A DNA stretch of 40,214 bases from Chloroflexota bacterium (GTDB lineage Bacteria > Chloroflexota > JAHJIN01), in the NCBI GenBank assembly GCA_018823415.1, contig JAHJIN010000275.1, forward strand, positions 1 through 40,214. Direction: 5' to 3'. The translations under genes were made by a program, and so were the position numbers. Under the pieces are notes generated by a model. That model was not told the origin of the DNA and made no database searches. It worked only from the letters and a program-made list of their open reading frames with translations. Positions 16,562 to 24,165 of this stretch are shown piece after piece (position 1 is the first letter of the stretch; each line of letters opens with the position of its first letter).

Positions 16562-16646
16562 GGTTGTCTCCTTCACAATAACTTGGTTCGCGCCCCCGTT
16601 GAGAACGGGAGGGCTTGTCTTCGTACTCGTGCGACGGATACGAGAT

Positions 16647-18248
16647 TCAGTCTTTTCTGACCCGGCCGCCCATGTCCACGGCCGCCTGGATCACCGGGTC
16701 TGGGTCGCCAGTCACAGGGGCGGGCATGGATCCCTGGGCCAGGACGAAACGCACCCGGCAGGGCCGGCCCAACTCCTGGCTCAACACATCTTCTACCAGG
16801 CGCGTGTTGGGAGGCGTGCCCAGTTGCTCGGTAAAGAACACAGCGGGGAACGCGATCACCACGGTATTGCCGCGCACCTCGGCCGGCTCACCGCTGCGCA
16901 GCAGGGCCTGGAGCTTGAGGCTCTGGCCGCGCATGGCGCTGATGATCTGGTTCCAGGTGGCGCGCACACGGTCGATGCCGAGGTCGCCGGTGGGCGGTGG
17001 GGCCGAGGCAGGCGGCGCCGGGTAGGGCTCAGTCGCCGGTGCGGTCGATGCCGGTCGTTTCTGCGCCGGGGCCGGGCGCACCACCGGCCGGGGCACCGGG
17101 CGCGTGGCTGGCTCGTTCGGTGGGTCGCCCGAGGGCGTGGGCGGCTCGACCGGGGCAGTCGCCGGGGCCAGCGTCGCCTGCACAAAGGCCAGCTCCAGCG
17201 GTAGCAGCGGCTCACCCCGGGTGTTGGCCCGCAGGTCGCGGTCGGCCTCGTTAAAGAACTGGATGGCCCGCATCAGCGCCGGCATGCCTGTGCGGCCGGC
17301 CTGGGCCTGCATGGCGGTCTGCACGTCGGTGGTGACGTGCAGCAGGGCGGTTTCGCCGGTGGCCTTGAGCAGCAGCACGCCCCGCAAATGCTCCACCACC
17401 TGACGGTTGAACTGGCGCAGGTCGGCCCCCTCGTCGCTGACTTGGGCTAAAAGTCGCAGGCCGTCGGCCACAGACCCGGCCAGCCAATGATCCACCAACT
17501 CGCCCACCGACTCGCTGCCGGCGGCCCCCAGGATGTGGCGCGCATGGTCAAGGGTGACGGTTTCGCCGGCCTGGGCCAACTGGTCCAGCAGGCTGATGGC
17601 GTCGCGCAACGAGCCGGTGGCGGCCCGGCCAATAAACTCGAGCGCCTCCGGTTCGATGTCAAACCCCTCGGCCTCGCAGATGGTTTCCAGGTGAGCGGTG
17701 ATCTGCTGGAGCGGGATGCGTCGAAAGTCGAACCGCTGACAGCGCGACAGCACGGTGGCCGGGATCTTGTGGGGCTCGGTGGTCGCCAGGCAAAAGATCA
17801 CGTGGCTGGGCGGCTCTTCCAACGTCTTGAGCAGGGCATTAAAGGCTTCGTTGGTGAGCATGTGCACTTCGTCGATGATATAGAACTTTTTGCGCATCTC
17901 ACTGGGGCTAAAATGGACCTTTTCGCGCAGGTCGCGGATCTCGTCGATGCCACGGTTGCTGGCGGCGTCGATCTCGATGAGGTCCAGTGATCGGCCGGCG
18001 TTAATGCTCTGGCAGATGGCGCATTCGTTGCAGGGACGCTGTTCCAGGGGAGCCAGGCAGTTCACAGACTTGGCGAGGATGCGAGCGACGGAGGTCTTGC
18101 CGGTGCCCCGGGGGCCGCAGAACAGGTAAGCGTGGGCTACCCGATCGGCGTGCAGGGCGTTGCGCAATGTGGTGGTGACGTGCTCTTGGCCCACGATCTC
18201 GTCCAGATCGCGGCTGCGCCATTTGCGATACAGTGCCTGCCAGGCCAT
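16647..18248 (-). CDS. dnaX: DNA polymerase III subunit tau/gamma
   Basis: DnaX is the clamp-loader ATPase of the replicase. The 533-residue protein has Walker [11 protein letters not shown] (near residue 45), a zinc site ([16 protein letters not shown]), Walker B with DEVHML, and the sensor I and arginine-finger region [21 protein letters not shown] domain III follows (to about 360), then a Pro/Ala-rich linker and a C-terminal tau-like domain ([13 protein letters not shown] onwards). I saw no slippery heptamer, so no evidence for a frameshifted gamma form. It starts at ATG 18248 with AGGGGGC upstream. A weak divergent promoter is at 18279-18307, and ybaB follows after 85 bases. Confidence 0.97.
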   Translation of the reverse strand: MAWQALYRKWRSRDLDEIVGQEHVTTTLRNALHADRVAHAYLFCGPRGTGKTSVARILAKSVNCLAPLEQRPCNECAICQSINAGRSLDLIEIDAASNRGIDEIRDLREKVHFSPSEMRKKFYIIDEVHMLTNEAFNALLKTLEEPPSHVIFCLATTEPHKIPATVLSRCQRFDFRRIPLQQITAHLETICEAEGFDIEPEALEFIGRAATGSLRDAISLLDQLAQAGETVTLDHARHILGAAGSESVGELVDHWLAGSVADGLRLLAQVSDEGADLRQFNRQVVEHLRGVLLLKATGETALLHVTTDVQTAMQAQAGRTGMPALMRAIQFFNEADRDLRANTRGEPLLPLELAFVQATLAPATAPVEPPTPSGDPPNEPATRPVPRPVVRPAPAQKRPASTAPATEPYPAPPASAPPPTGDLGIDRVRATWNQIISAMRGQSLKLQALLRSGEPAEVRGNTVVIAFPAVFFTEQLGTPPNTRLVEDVLSQELGRPCRVRFVLAQGSMPAPVTGDPDPVIQAAVDMGGRVRKD

Positions 18249-18278
18249 GTCTGCCCCCTGCGTGATTTCGACCGGAAT

Positions 18279-18307
18279 AGTTTACCATCGATAGACCAGA
18301 AACGCAA
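18279..18307 (-). promoter_or_regulatory. Possible promoter of dnaX-ybaB-recR
   Basis: On the minus strand TTGCGT (18307-18302) and TAAACT (18284-18279) are 17 bases apart. The match to consensus is modest. It is back-to-back with the stronger plus-strand promoter at 18320-18348. Confidence 0.4.
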
Positions 18308-18319
18308 GTAGCCCCGGCC

Positions 18320-18348
18320 TTGACATCCCCCCTATCATGCGGTATAAT
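18320..18348 (+). promoter_or_regulatory. Near-consensus promoter of the leader/small RNA
   Basis: A perfect TTGACA (18320-18325), 17-base spacer and perfect TATAAT (18343-18348) form the best promoter in the window. The predicted start is the A at about 18355. Confidence 0.88.
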
Positions 18349-18382
18349 CCTGGCACCCTGAAGAAAGGAAAGGCCAGTACGC

Positions 18383-18469
18383 ATGAAATCAGTACAGAGC
18401 ATGGTTCGGATCAATCCATTTGATAGCTTGAACGCTATCCCCTGTCGTGCTGCGCCTTTTTGCCGGTGA
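18383..18469 (+). CDS. Putative 28-residue leader peptide
   Basis: ATG at 18383 is preceded by AAAGGAAAGG at about nine bases, and the frame ends with TGA at 18467-18469, 24 bases before the terminator stem. The peptide starts MKSVQSMVRINPF and ends CRAAPFCR. It has no hydrophobic signal and no run of one amino acid that would point to an amino-acid attenuator. An 11-base sequence, CAGAGCATGGT, occurs inside it (18395-18405) and again just before the terminator (18478-18488). Its translation is not proven; it could be a chance ORF in a structural RNA. Confidence 0.35.
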   Translation: MKSVQSMVRINPFDSLNAIPCRAAPFCR

Positions 18470-18493
18470 CGCCTAGTCAGAGCATGGTATACC

Positions 18494-18526
18494 CCGTGGG
18501 CAGCGCGACAAGCCCACGGTTTTTTT
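18494..18526 (+). terminator. Strong terminator ahead of the ABC permease
   Basis: CCGTGGGC (18494-18501) pairs with GCCCACGG (18512-18519) and is followed directly by seven Ts. A competing hairpin, CATGG (18483-18487) with CCGTG (18494-18498), would disrupt it and could act as an antiterminator. Confidence 0.85.
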
Positions 18527-18592
18527 GTGCCTCGCGGCGATGATCGTGGGCCGGTCATACACCCGAACTGATCGACACGAGGAGGGAGGAAA

Positions 18593-19417
18593 ATGTCTGT
18601 AGCTACGCGAGAAGCACGAGCCACGTACGCATTCGTGGAACGAAATTTCAATCTGGTCAAGCGCTATTGGGGCTGGGAGATCGTCTGGTTGGCGTATTCC
18701 ATCGCCAATTCGCTGGCTATTACGTTCATCGGCGCTGGCATGGAACAACTCAGCGGGGTCATGATCGACACGAGCCGGATGGTGTTCTACCTGCTCGTGG
18801 GCACCCTGGTCTGGCATTATCTGGCCGTGGTCTTTGACCAGGTCAGCGAGATGATCGCCTGGGAACGCTGGGAAGGGACCATCGAATATACGTTCATGGC
18901 CCCGGTGCACCGCGTCACGCAAATGGCGGGAACGTGCATCTTTTCCACCATCTATGCCCTGCTGCACACGGGGATCATCCTGGTGGCAGTATCTTTCTTT
19001 TTCCAAATCGACCTGACCAAGGCCAACCTGCTGGGTGCGCTGATGGTGATCCTGGCCGGGAGCCTGTCATTCATCGGACTGGGGATCATGGCAGCGGTGC
19101 TGCCCCTGCTCTTTACCGAACGGGGCGCCCAGATGACCCATGTGGTCCAGGCCGTGCTGCTGCTCGTCAGCGGCGTGTACTATCCCATCGACGTGCTGCC
19201 AGAATGGATGCAGTTCACTGCTCGCCTGTCGCCAGCGACATATGTGCTGGACGGCATGCGTGCGGCCTTGCTGGACGGCGCCGGCCTGGATGCACTGATG
19301 GGCATCGTGGCGCTGCTGCTTGCCAGCGGTCTTGTCACTATCCCCGTGGGCCTGTTGGTCTTTCGCTGGGGCGAGCGCTATGCCAAGCGAACCGGCCGGC
19401 TGGCCCGGGGCGGCTAA
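18593..19417 (+). CDS. ABC-2 type transporter permease
   Basis: A 274-residue integral membrane protein with about six helices and the layout of ABC-2 permeases such as DrrB or NodJ. It has a cytoplasmic N-terminus, helices near residues 35-55 and 65-85, then 110-250, an IAWERWEGTIEYTFMAPVHR region, and the typical late SGVYYPIDVLPEWMQFTARLSPATYVLDGMR segment. It would export drugs, lipids or polysaccharide with an ATPase partner. None is adjacent; the ABC ATPase at 31097 is far away. GGAGGGAGG three bases before ATG 18593 is an excellent RBS. Transcription must pass the terminator at 18494-18526, so the gene may be controlled by attenuation. Confidence 0.88.
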   Translation: MSVATREARATYAFVERNFNLVKRYWGWEIVWLAYSIANSLAITFIGAGMEQLSGVMIDTSRMVFYLLVGTLVWHYLAVVFDQVSEMIAWERWEGTIEYTFMAPVHRVTQMAGTCIFSTIYALLHTGIILVAVSFFFQIDLTKANLLGALMVILAGSLSFIGLGIMAAVLPLLFTERGAQMTHVVQAVLLLVSGVYYPIDVLPEWMQFTARLSPATYVLDGMRAALLDGAGLDALMGIVALLLASGLVTIPVGLLVFRWGERYAKRTGRLARGG

Positions 19418-19422
19418 CCTAT

Positions 19423-19456
19423 AAAACCTCCCCAGCCGGGTGGCTGGGGAGGTTTT
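19423..19456 (+). terminator. Terminator after the ABC permease
   Basis: A perfect 15-bp stem (AAAACCTCCCCAGCC with its complement, loop GGGT) ends in TTTT. It lies six bases after the permease stop and 16 bases before the GNAT start codon, so the next genes may depend on read-through. Confidence 0.88.
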
Positions 19457-19472
19457 GCTCGGAGCGTGTCAC

Positions 19473-20441
19473 TTGAACGATCCCATCACCATTCGACATT
19501 TCAACTGGGACGACGCGCCGGCCCTGGTGGACCTGGCGAACGCGGCCGCCGACGCGGGCGCCGACGCGGGCGGCAGCGCGCAGACCATGTCGCTGCCCGA
19601 GTTCCGCCGCGATTTTGGCGGGCCGCAGAATCAGCCCGAGCGCGATACCCTGCTGGCGCAGGTCAATGGCCGCATCGTGGCCTGGGTCATGTCGGTGGCC
19701 GAAGGACGCGAGCGCACGCCGGCGCTACCGGTCCCCCTGCTGCTCTATGTCCACCCCGACTATGCCGCCAGCAGCGTGGGCGCCCGGCTGATGAACAAGG
19801 CCCTGACCCACGCGCGCGAGCTGGGCGTGGGCCTGGTAGCCAGCCCGGTATGGCCCCAGCAGCAAGCGCGCCGCGCCTTTTTGCAGGCCAATGGCTTTGC
19901 CTACGGCCGCAGTTGGTGGCAGTTGCGGGCCAGCTTGGACCGGCCGCTGAACCTGGCGCCCCTGCCGGCCGGCTTTTACGCCCGAACGTATCGAGGTCGC
20001 CAGGATAATGCCCCCCTGGCCGCCCTCGTCAACGACATCTTTGGCACCGCCTACCTGGACCGCACCTACACCCCAGGGGATGTGCAACACTGGATCAGCG
20101 ATAGCGAGTTCGACCCGGCGCTGCTCCAACTCCTCACGGCCGCAGACGGCACGTTGGCCGGTTATGTATGGAGTTGGGCCGACCCGGGCGAAAACGAGGA
20201 ACGCGCCGGGTTCATCGGCGACCTGGGGCTGCGAGAGGCCTACCAGGGCCGTGGCCTGGGCCGCTGGCTGTTGCGCCGGGCCATGACCGACCTGCGCCAG
20301 CGGGGCCTGGACTGGGCCGATCTGGACGTGGATGGCACAAACGCCACGGCCCTGCGCCTGTACGAGAGCGAAGGTTTTGCGGTGCGCCAAGAGGTGCAAT
20401 GGTACGAAAAACGCCTGCAGGGAAATGCCAATGTCCGATAA
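19473..20441 (+). CDS. Tandem GNAT-family N-acetyltransferase
   Basis: The 322-residue product holds two GNAT folds, as in MshD-like proteins. The N-terminal copy (about 1-160) has LLLYVHPDYAASSVGARLMNKAL, a weakened motif A. The C-terminal copy (about 165-315) has the clear acetyl-CoA loop GLREAYQGRGLGRWLL and the late NATALRLYESEGF motif, so it is the likely catalytic unit. The substrate is unknown. I chose TTG at 19473 because GGAG lies eight bases upstream; the in-frame GTG at 19440 falls in the loop of the terminator hairpin. The gene overlaps the following glycosyltransferase start by 11 bases, which indicates coupling. Confidence 0.85.
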   Translation: MNDPITIRHFNWDDAPALVDLANAAADAGADAGGSAQTMSLPEFRRDFGGPQNQPERDTLLAQVNGRIVAWVMSVAEGRERTPALPVPLLLYVHPDYAASSVGARLMNKALTHARELGVGLVASPVWPQQQARRAFLQANGFAYGRSWWQLRASLDRPLNLAPLPAGFYARTYRGRQDNAPLAALVNDIFGTAYLDRTYTPGDVQHWISDSEFDPALLQLLTAADGTLAGYVWSWADPGENEERAGFIGDLGLREAYQGRGLGRWLLRRAMTDLRQRGLDWADLDVDGTNATALRLYESEGFAVRQEVQWYEKRLQGNANVR

Positions 20442-21324
20442 CCCGGCAGTCTCGATCATTGTCACCGCGTACCGCGAGGCCGCGACCGTGGGCCGGGCCA
20501 TCGAGGCGCTGCTGGCGCAGCCCATCCCGGAACCCTACGAGTTGCTGGTGCTCTGCCCGGACGACGAGACGGCGACCGTCGCCGCCGGGTACGCTGCGCG
20601 CGGCGTCCGCGTGCTCCGCGATGCGGGCCGGGGCAAGCCAGCCGCGCTGAACCTGGCGCTGCAAGAGGCCCGAGGCGAGATCGTGGTGCTGACGGATGGC
20701 GACGTGTGGGTGGAGCCGGACGCCGAGCCCCGGCTCCTGGTCGCCTTTCACGACCCAAGAGTAGGCATTGCCACCGGACACCCGGTCTCGACCAGTTCGC
20801 GGAGCACGATGCTGGGCTACTGGTCGCACCTGCTGACCGACGCCGGGGCGCACCGCGAACGCCTGCGCCGTGACGCCCGCGACGAATTCCTGGTCTGTTC
20901 CGGCTACCTGTACGCGCTGCGCCGGGCGCTGTACAAACCCCTCCCGGAAGACGCCCTGGCCGAGGACGCCGTCATCTCGGGCGATGTGTGGGACCAGGGC
21001 TATCTGACGCGCTATGTGCCCGAGGCCGTGGTCTATGTGCAGTATCCCACCACGTACCGGGACTGGGTGGCGCAAAAGGTGCGCAGCACCGGCGGCTATG
21101 TCCAATCCTACGCGGCCACGGCCACCCAGATGCGCAGCTTTCGCCGCGAGGCCCTGGGCGGCCTGTTTGCCGCGCTGAGCTATCCCCGCTCCATCCGCGA
21201 GTTCATCTGGACGCTGGCGCTGTTTGCGGCCCGGCTCCACGTGTGGGCGCGCATCCTCATCGACGTGCGGCTGCGCCGCCGGTCGCACCGGGACATCTGG
21301 CAACGCATCGAGAGCACCAAGTAA
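20431..21324 (+). CDS. Family 2 glycosyltransferase
   Basis: A 297-residue GT-A enzyme moving sugars from nucleotide donors to a lipid or polysaccharide acceptor. Motifs: VSIIVTAYREAATVGRAIEAL at the start, LVLCPDDETATVAA, GRGKPAALNLAL, the metal-binding DGDVWVEPDA, an acidic EDAVISGDVWDQGY region and a QKVRSTGGY stretch like the QxxRW element of processive GT2s. A hydrophobic amphipathic segment near the C-terminus (REFIWTLALFAARLHVWARI) suggests membrane contact. ATG 20431 has an AGGGA eight bases upstream; ATG 20425 is possible. It overlaps the GNAT stop and ends six bases from the convergent aldo/keto reductase. Confidence 0.9.
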   Translation: MSDNPAVSIIVTAYREAATVGRAIEALLAQPIPEPYELLVLCPDDETATVAAGYAARGVRVLRDAGRGKPAALNLALQEARGEIVVLTDGDVWVEPDAEPRLLVAFHDPRVGIATGHPVSTSSRSTMLGYWSHLLTDAGAHRERLRRDARDEFLVCSGYLYALRRALYKPLPEDALAEDAVISGDVWDQGYLTRYVPEAVVYVQYPTTYRDWVAQKVRSTGGYVQSYAATATQMRSFRREALGGLFAALSYPRSIREFIWTLALFAARLHVWARILIDVRLRRRSHRDIWQRIESTK

Positions 21325-21330
21325 CGCACC

Positions 21331-22278
21331 CTAGACCATGCGCAGCGCAAACTCGGGGCAGGTGGGCGCGCAGTAGCCGCACAGCACGCACCGGTCCGGG
21401 TCGATCTGGGCATGCTCTGGCCCCAGAGAGATGGCCTCGTTGGGGCAGGCCTCCACGCAGGTACCGCATCGCTGGCAGTAACTCAACACGATCATGCGCT
21501 TGGATTCGACCGGGGTGCGCGCGCGTACAGCGTCTGGCACCGGCTCGCGCCGGGCCACGTGCAGGTTGAAATCGATTTCCGACCGGCGCAGCATACCCAC
21601 CACGGCCGCATCCATCTCGGGCCGGTCCAGCACCCAGCGCAGGTTAGCCTCACGGTCGTCCAGCAGATTGCCGCCGCCCAGGGCCTTCATGGCATAGATG
21701 CCCTTGCCGTGGGCGTGGGCCACCGCCAGCGCCGCCAGCATTTCGGCCGGCGTCCCGTCAATGATGCCAATGCCGGTGTGATTGATAAGCGGGTGGATCA
21801 CGTCGATGTCCGGGTGCTCGGCGGCCTGCCGAGCCACAGACACGCGATGCGTGCTCACGCCCACGGCCCGAATCAGACCCTTGGCCTTGTAGTCCAGCAA
21901 GCAGCGCAGCACATCGGCACGCGCGTTCAGCAAATCTGCGATACGGTGCCCATGCGCATGGACGATGTCGAGCTGGTCCAGTCCCATATCTTCCAGGGCT
22001 GCTTCTATATGCTCTTGCGCCCCGGCATAATCCACGGCGTGGGTCTTGGTGGCGACGACCACCGGCTCGTCCCAGCCCTTTAATGCCCGGTGCACATGGG
22101 CGTACGTGCCGTACATGGCCGCCGTGTCGATGAAATTCACACCCTGTTCCAGGGCATAGCGAATGAGAGCACCACCCTCGTCCACGGATAAGCCGGCCTG
22201 AAGCGGTCCCATGCACAGCGTCCCAAAGCCCAGCTCTGTGACCTCGATCCCGCTGGTCCCCAGTGTCTTCTTTTGCAT
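21331..22278 (-). CDS. Aldo/keto reductase with C-terminal 2[4Fe-4S] ferredoxin domain
   Basis: The first 250 or so residues form an AKR barrel: LGFGTLCMGPLQ, FIDTAAMYG (catalytic Asp and Tyr), VATKTHA (Lys), DIVHAHG (His), and later GIYAMKALGGGNLL. The C-terminus adds a ferredoxin module, CQRCGTCVEACP and CVLCGYCAPTCP, giving eight cysteines for two clusters. Such fusions are oxidoreductases of uncertain substrate, probably passing electrons between the barrel and ferredoxins. A purine-rich GAGAGGGGTG supports ATG 22278; in-frame codons further up lie inside the neighbouring gene. It follows the CQLG protein by 17 bases in one operon. Confidence 0.92.
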   Translation of the reverse strand: MQKKTLGTSGIEVTELGFGTLCMGPLQAGLSVDEGGALIRYALEQGVNFIDTAAMYGTYAHVHRALKGWDEPVVVATKTHAVDYAGAQEHIEAALEDMGLDQLDIVHAHGHRIADLLNARADVLRCLLDYKAKGLIRAVGVSTHRVSVARQAAEHPDIDVIHPLINHTGIGIIDGTPAEMLAALAVAHAHGKGIYAMKALGGGNLLDDREANLRWVLDRPEMDAAVVGMLRRSEIDFNLHVARREPVPDAVRARTPVESKRMIVLSYCQRCGTCVEACPNEAISLGPEHAQIDPDRCVLCGYCAPTCPEFALRMV

Positions 22279-22295
22279 CACGCACCCCTCTCCCA

Positions 22296-22685
22296 TCAGA
22301 AACAACCCAGCTGACAGGGTTTGACCTTGATACCCAGGGCCTCGACCGCGTCGCCCATCTGGCGATAGTTCAGGTCGTAGCGCCGGGCCAGTTCCCACGC
22401 GGCCCAGCAGGGCAACCGACCGTTGACCAGGGCCGCCCGGATCGCCCCGGCCAGGTCATCCGGCACGTGTTCGGCCGGCCGGACCACGGCGTACCCGGGC
22501 ATGCCCTTTTGCGGCGCATAGCCAAAAAAGCCCAGTTGGCAGCGCGTGATGCGGACGGTGGTCTCGTTGGCAGCCGCGCCGAGCGCCTCGGGCGTCACGC
22601 CCCATTCCAGGGCCAGCTTGTGAGCCACAGCGCAGGGCAGTTGGTTGTCCTGGGCTGCGGTCTGTAATCGTTCCTTCAGGTCCAT
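22296..22685 (-). CDS. Duplicated CQLG-motif protein of unknown function
   Basis: A 129-residue soluble protein built from two related repeats. Repeat 1 runs LPCAVAHKLALEWGVTPEAL to RITRCQLGFF; repeat 2 runs LPCWAAWELARRYDLNYRQM to KVKPCQLGCF. Each has a helical part starting LPC, a VTPEAL-like turn and a closing CQLG with conserved cysteine, so the protein offers at least five cysteines. I recall single-repeat relatives in anaerobes but no function. The helical part resembles a helix-turn-helix, which is only a suggestion. AAGGAGG supports ATG 22685. It lies between UGDH and the ferredoxin-type AKR. Confidence 0.75.
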   Translation of the reverse strand: MDLKERLQTAAQDNQLPCAVAHKLALEWGVTPEALGAAANETTVRITRCQLGFFGYAPQKGMPGYAVVRPAEHVPDDLAGAIRAALVNGRLPCWAAWELARRYDLNYRQMGDAVEALGIKVKPCQLGCF

Positions 22686-22728
22686 TGATCCTCCTTGCCA
22701 GACGGTTGGCTGTGAAAAAGCGTGCTAT

Positions 22729-24120
22729 TTATCGTATCGGGGCCGTGGTTGCAAAATGCGTGAGCGGCGGCTTGCCGATGGCGTACACGTTGAATCCTAT
22801 TTCGTGGAGCCTGGCGCGATCCAAGAGATTGCGGCCATCAAAGATGAAAGCCGGCTTGACCATCGATTCATAGATGGCCGCATAGTCCAGGTCGACAAAG
22901 TGCGACCATTCGGTGAGGATGGCGATGGCGTGAGCGTCCCGGGCCGCGGCGTAGGGGTCCGGTTCAAAGGTCACCTGCCCGGCCATCTCGCCCAGGTCAA
23001 AGCGCGCATTCTCCAGGGCATAAGGGTCCGTGATGACGACATCGGCCCGTTCATCCAGCAGCGCCCGGCACACGACCAGGGCCGGCGATTCGCGCGTGTC
23101 GCTGGTGTTGGCCTTGAATGCCGCCCCAAACAGGGCAATGCGCTTGTGGGCCACGGTGTTGAACATGGCATAGACCATGTTGGACACAAAGCGCTGCTGC
23201 TGGTACTCGTTCATCGCCACCACCTGCTCCCAGTATGTGGCCACTTCATAGAGGCCGTAATACTCGCACAGGTACACCAGGTTCAGGATGTCCTTCTTGA
23301 AACACGACCCGCCAAACCCCACGCTGGCCCGCAGAAAACGAGGCCCAATGCGGCCGTCCAGGCCCACGGCGTGAGCGACCTCGTTGACATCTGCCTCAGT
23401 CCTTTCACAGAGCGCCGAGATGGCATTGATAGACGAGATACGCTGGGCCAGAAAGGCGTTGGCCGCCAGCTTGGACAATTCGCCGGACCAGAGGTTGGTA
23501 GTGATGATGCGTTCCCGGGGTACCCACCGGGCGTGAATATCGACAATGGCCTGGACCGCCTTTTGGCCGGAGGGCGTCTCTGGCCCGCCGATCAGCACCC
23601 GGTCCGGCTCTTCCAGGTCCCGAATGGCTGTACCCTCGGCCATGAACTCGGGGTTAGAGACCACGTCGAAATGCAGGCCGTTGCCGCTCTCCGAGTTGAG
23701 TATACACTCCATGGCCTCGGCCGTGCGCACCGGCACCGTGCTCTTTTCCACGACGATCTTGGGCGTGGTGGCGTTCTCCAGGATCTGCCGCGCGGCCAAC
23801 TCCCAGTATTGCAGGTCGGCGGCTTTGCCCGCTCCCTGCCCAAAGCTCTTGGTGGGGGTATTCACGCTGACAAAGATGATGTCGGCCTCGGCGATGTGGC
23901 GGTTGATCTCGGTGGAAAAGAACAGGTTCTTGCCCCGGGTGCAATGGATGATCTCGTCGAGGCCGGGCTCATAGATGGGCAACCGATCAGATTGCCAGGC
24001 AGCAACGCGGGCGGCATCCACGTCCACCACGACGACCCGGTGCTGGGGACAGTTCTTGGCGATCACGGCCATGGTGGGACCGCCCACGTGACCGGCGCCG
24101 ATGCAGAGAATGTTTGCCAT
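22729..24120 (-). CDS. ugd: UDP-glucose 6-dehydrogenase, eukaryote-like type
   Basis: UGDH oxidises UDP-glucose to UDP-glucuronate in two NAD steps for polysaccharide synthesis. The 463-residue protein has the Rossmann start ILCIGAGHVGGPTMAVIA, YEPGLDEI, FVSVNTPTKSFG, VEKSTVPVRTAEAM, SNPEFMAEGTAI, PDRVLIGGPETP, ELSKLAANAFLAQRISSIN, the catalytic Cys in GFGGSCFKKD (residue 273), a C-terminal Rossmann part (AAFKANTSDTRESPA) and KPAFIFDGRNLLD. Length and many motifs match the animal and plant enzyme more than the short bacterial forms. AGGAG precedes ATG 24120. It sits in a minus-strand gene row, but the flippase fusion and GT2 elsewhere in the window could use its product. Confidence 0.94.
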   Translation of the reverse strand: MANILCIGAGHVGGPTMAVIAKNCPQHRVVVVDVDAARVAAWQSDRLPIYEPGLDEIIHCTRGKNLFFSTEINRHIAEADIIFVSVNTPTKSFGQGAGKAADLQYWELAARQILENATTPKIVVEKSTVPVRTAEAMECILNSESGNGLHFDVVSNPEFMAEGTAIRDLEEPDRVLIGGPETPSGQKAVQAIVDIHARWVPRERIITTNLWSGELSKLAANAFLAQRISSINAISALCERTEADVNEVAHAVGLDGRIGPRFLRASVGFGGSCFKKDILNLVYLCEYYGLYEVATYWEQVVAMNEYQQQRFVSNMVYAMFNTVAHKRIALFGAAFKANTSDTRESPALVVCRALLDERADVVITDPYALENARFDLGEMAGQVTFEPDPYAAARDAHAIAILTEWSHFVDLDYAAIYESMVKPAFIFDGRNLLDRARLHEIGFNVYAIGKPPLTHFATTAPIR

Positions 24121-24165
24121 GAGTCTTACTCCTCTATGTAGAAAGCTATGTAGAGACGGGTGCCC

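Larger units (their letters stand above)
18355..18526 (+). ncRNA. Structured leader or small RNA of about 170 nt
   Basis: The stretch from the predicted start to the T-run at 18526 can fold as an irregular rod: CACC (18354-18357) with GGTG (18465-18468), AAAGGC (18369-18374) with GCCTTT (18454-18459), AGCATGG (18398-18404) with TCGTGCT (18445-18451, with G-T pairs), and an apical GATAGC/GCTATC hairpin at 18422-18439. A separate terminator follows. Size and shape recall 6S RNA, but I cannot identify a family. The alternative is an attenuator for the ABC permease, since it contains a 28-codon ORF with a good RBS. I found no known riboswitch, T-box, SRP or tmRNA signature. Confidence 0.55.

Noticed and set aside
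16590-16614. Hairpin between dnaX and ybaB as a terminator
   Set aside because: The CCCGTT/AACGGG stem is short and lacks a T-run on the minus strand, so it is at most an intercistronic mRNA structure.
16647-18248. Programmed frameshift in dnaX
   Set aside because: No A-rich slippery heptamer with downstream hairpin was seen around the domain III end.
18403-18418. GGTTCGGATCAATCC, resembling a tRNA T-arm
   Set aside because: No acceptor stem, D-arm or anticodon arm can be built around it.
18355-18526. SRP RNA, which lies upstream of dnaX in Bacillus
   Set aside because: The conserved SRP helix 8 sequence (GGTCAGG, GGAA tetraloop, AGCAG) is missing, and the strand is opposite to dnaX.
22645-24141. 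498-codon plus-strand open frame opposite the UGDH gene
   Set aside because: UGDH on the minus strand is unmistakable; the opposing frame is a GC-rich shadow without motifs.
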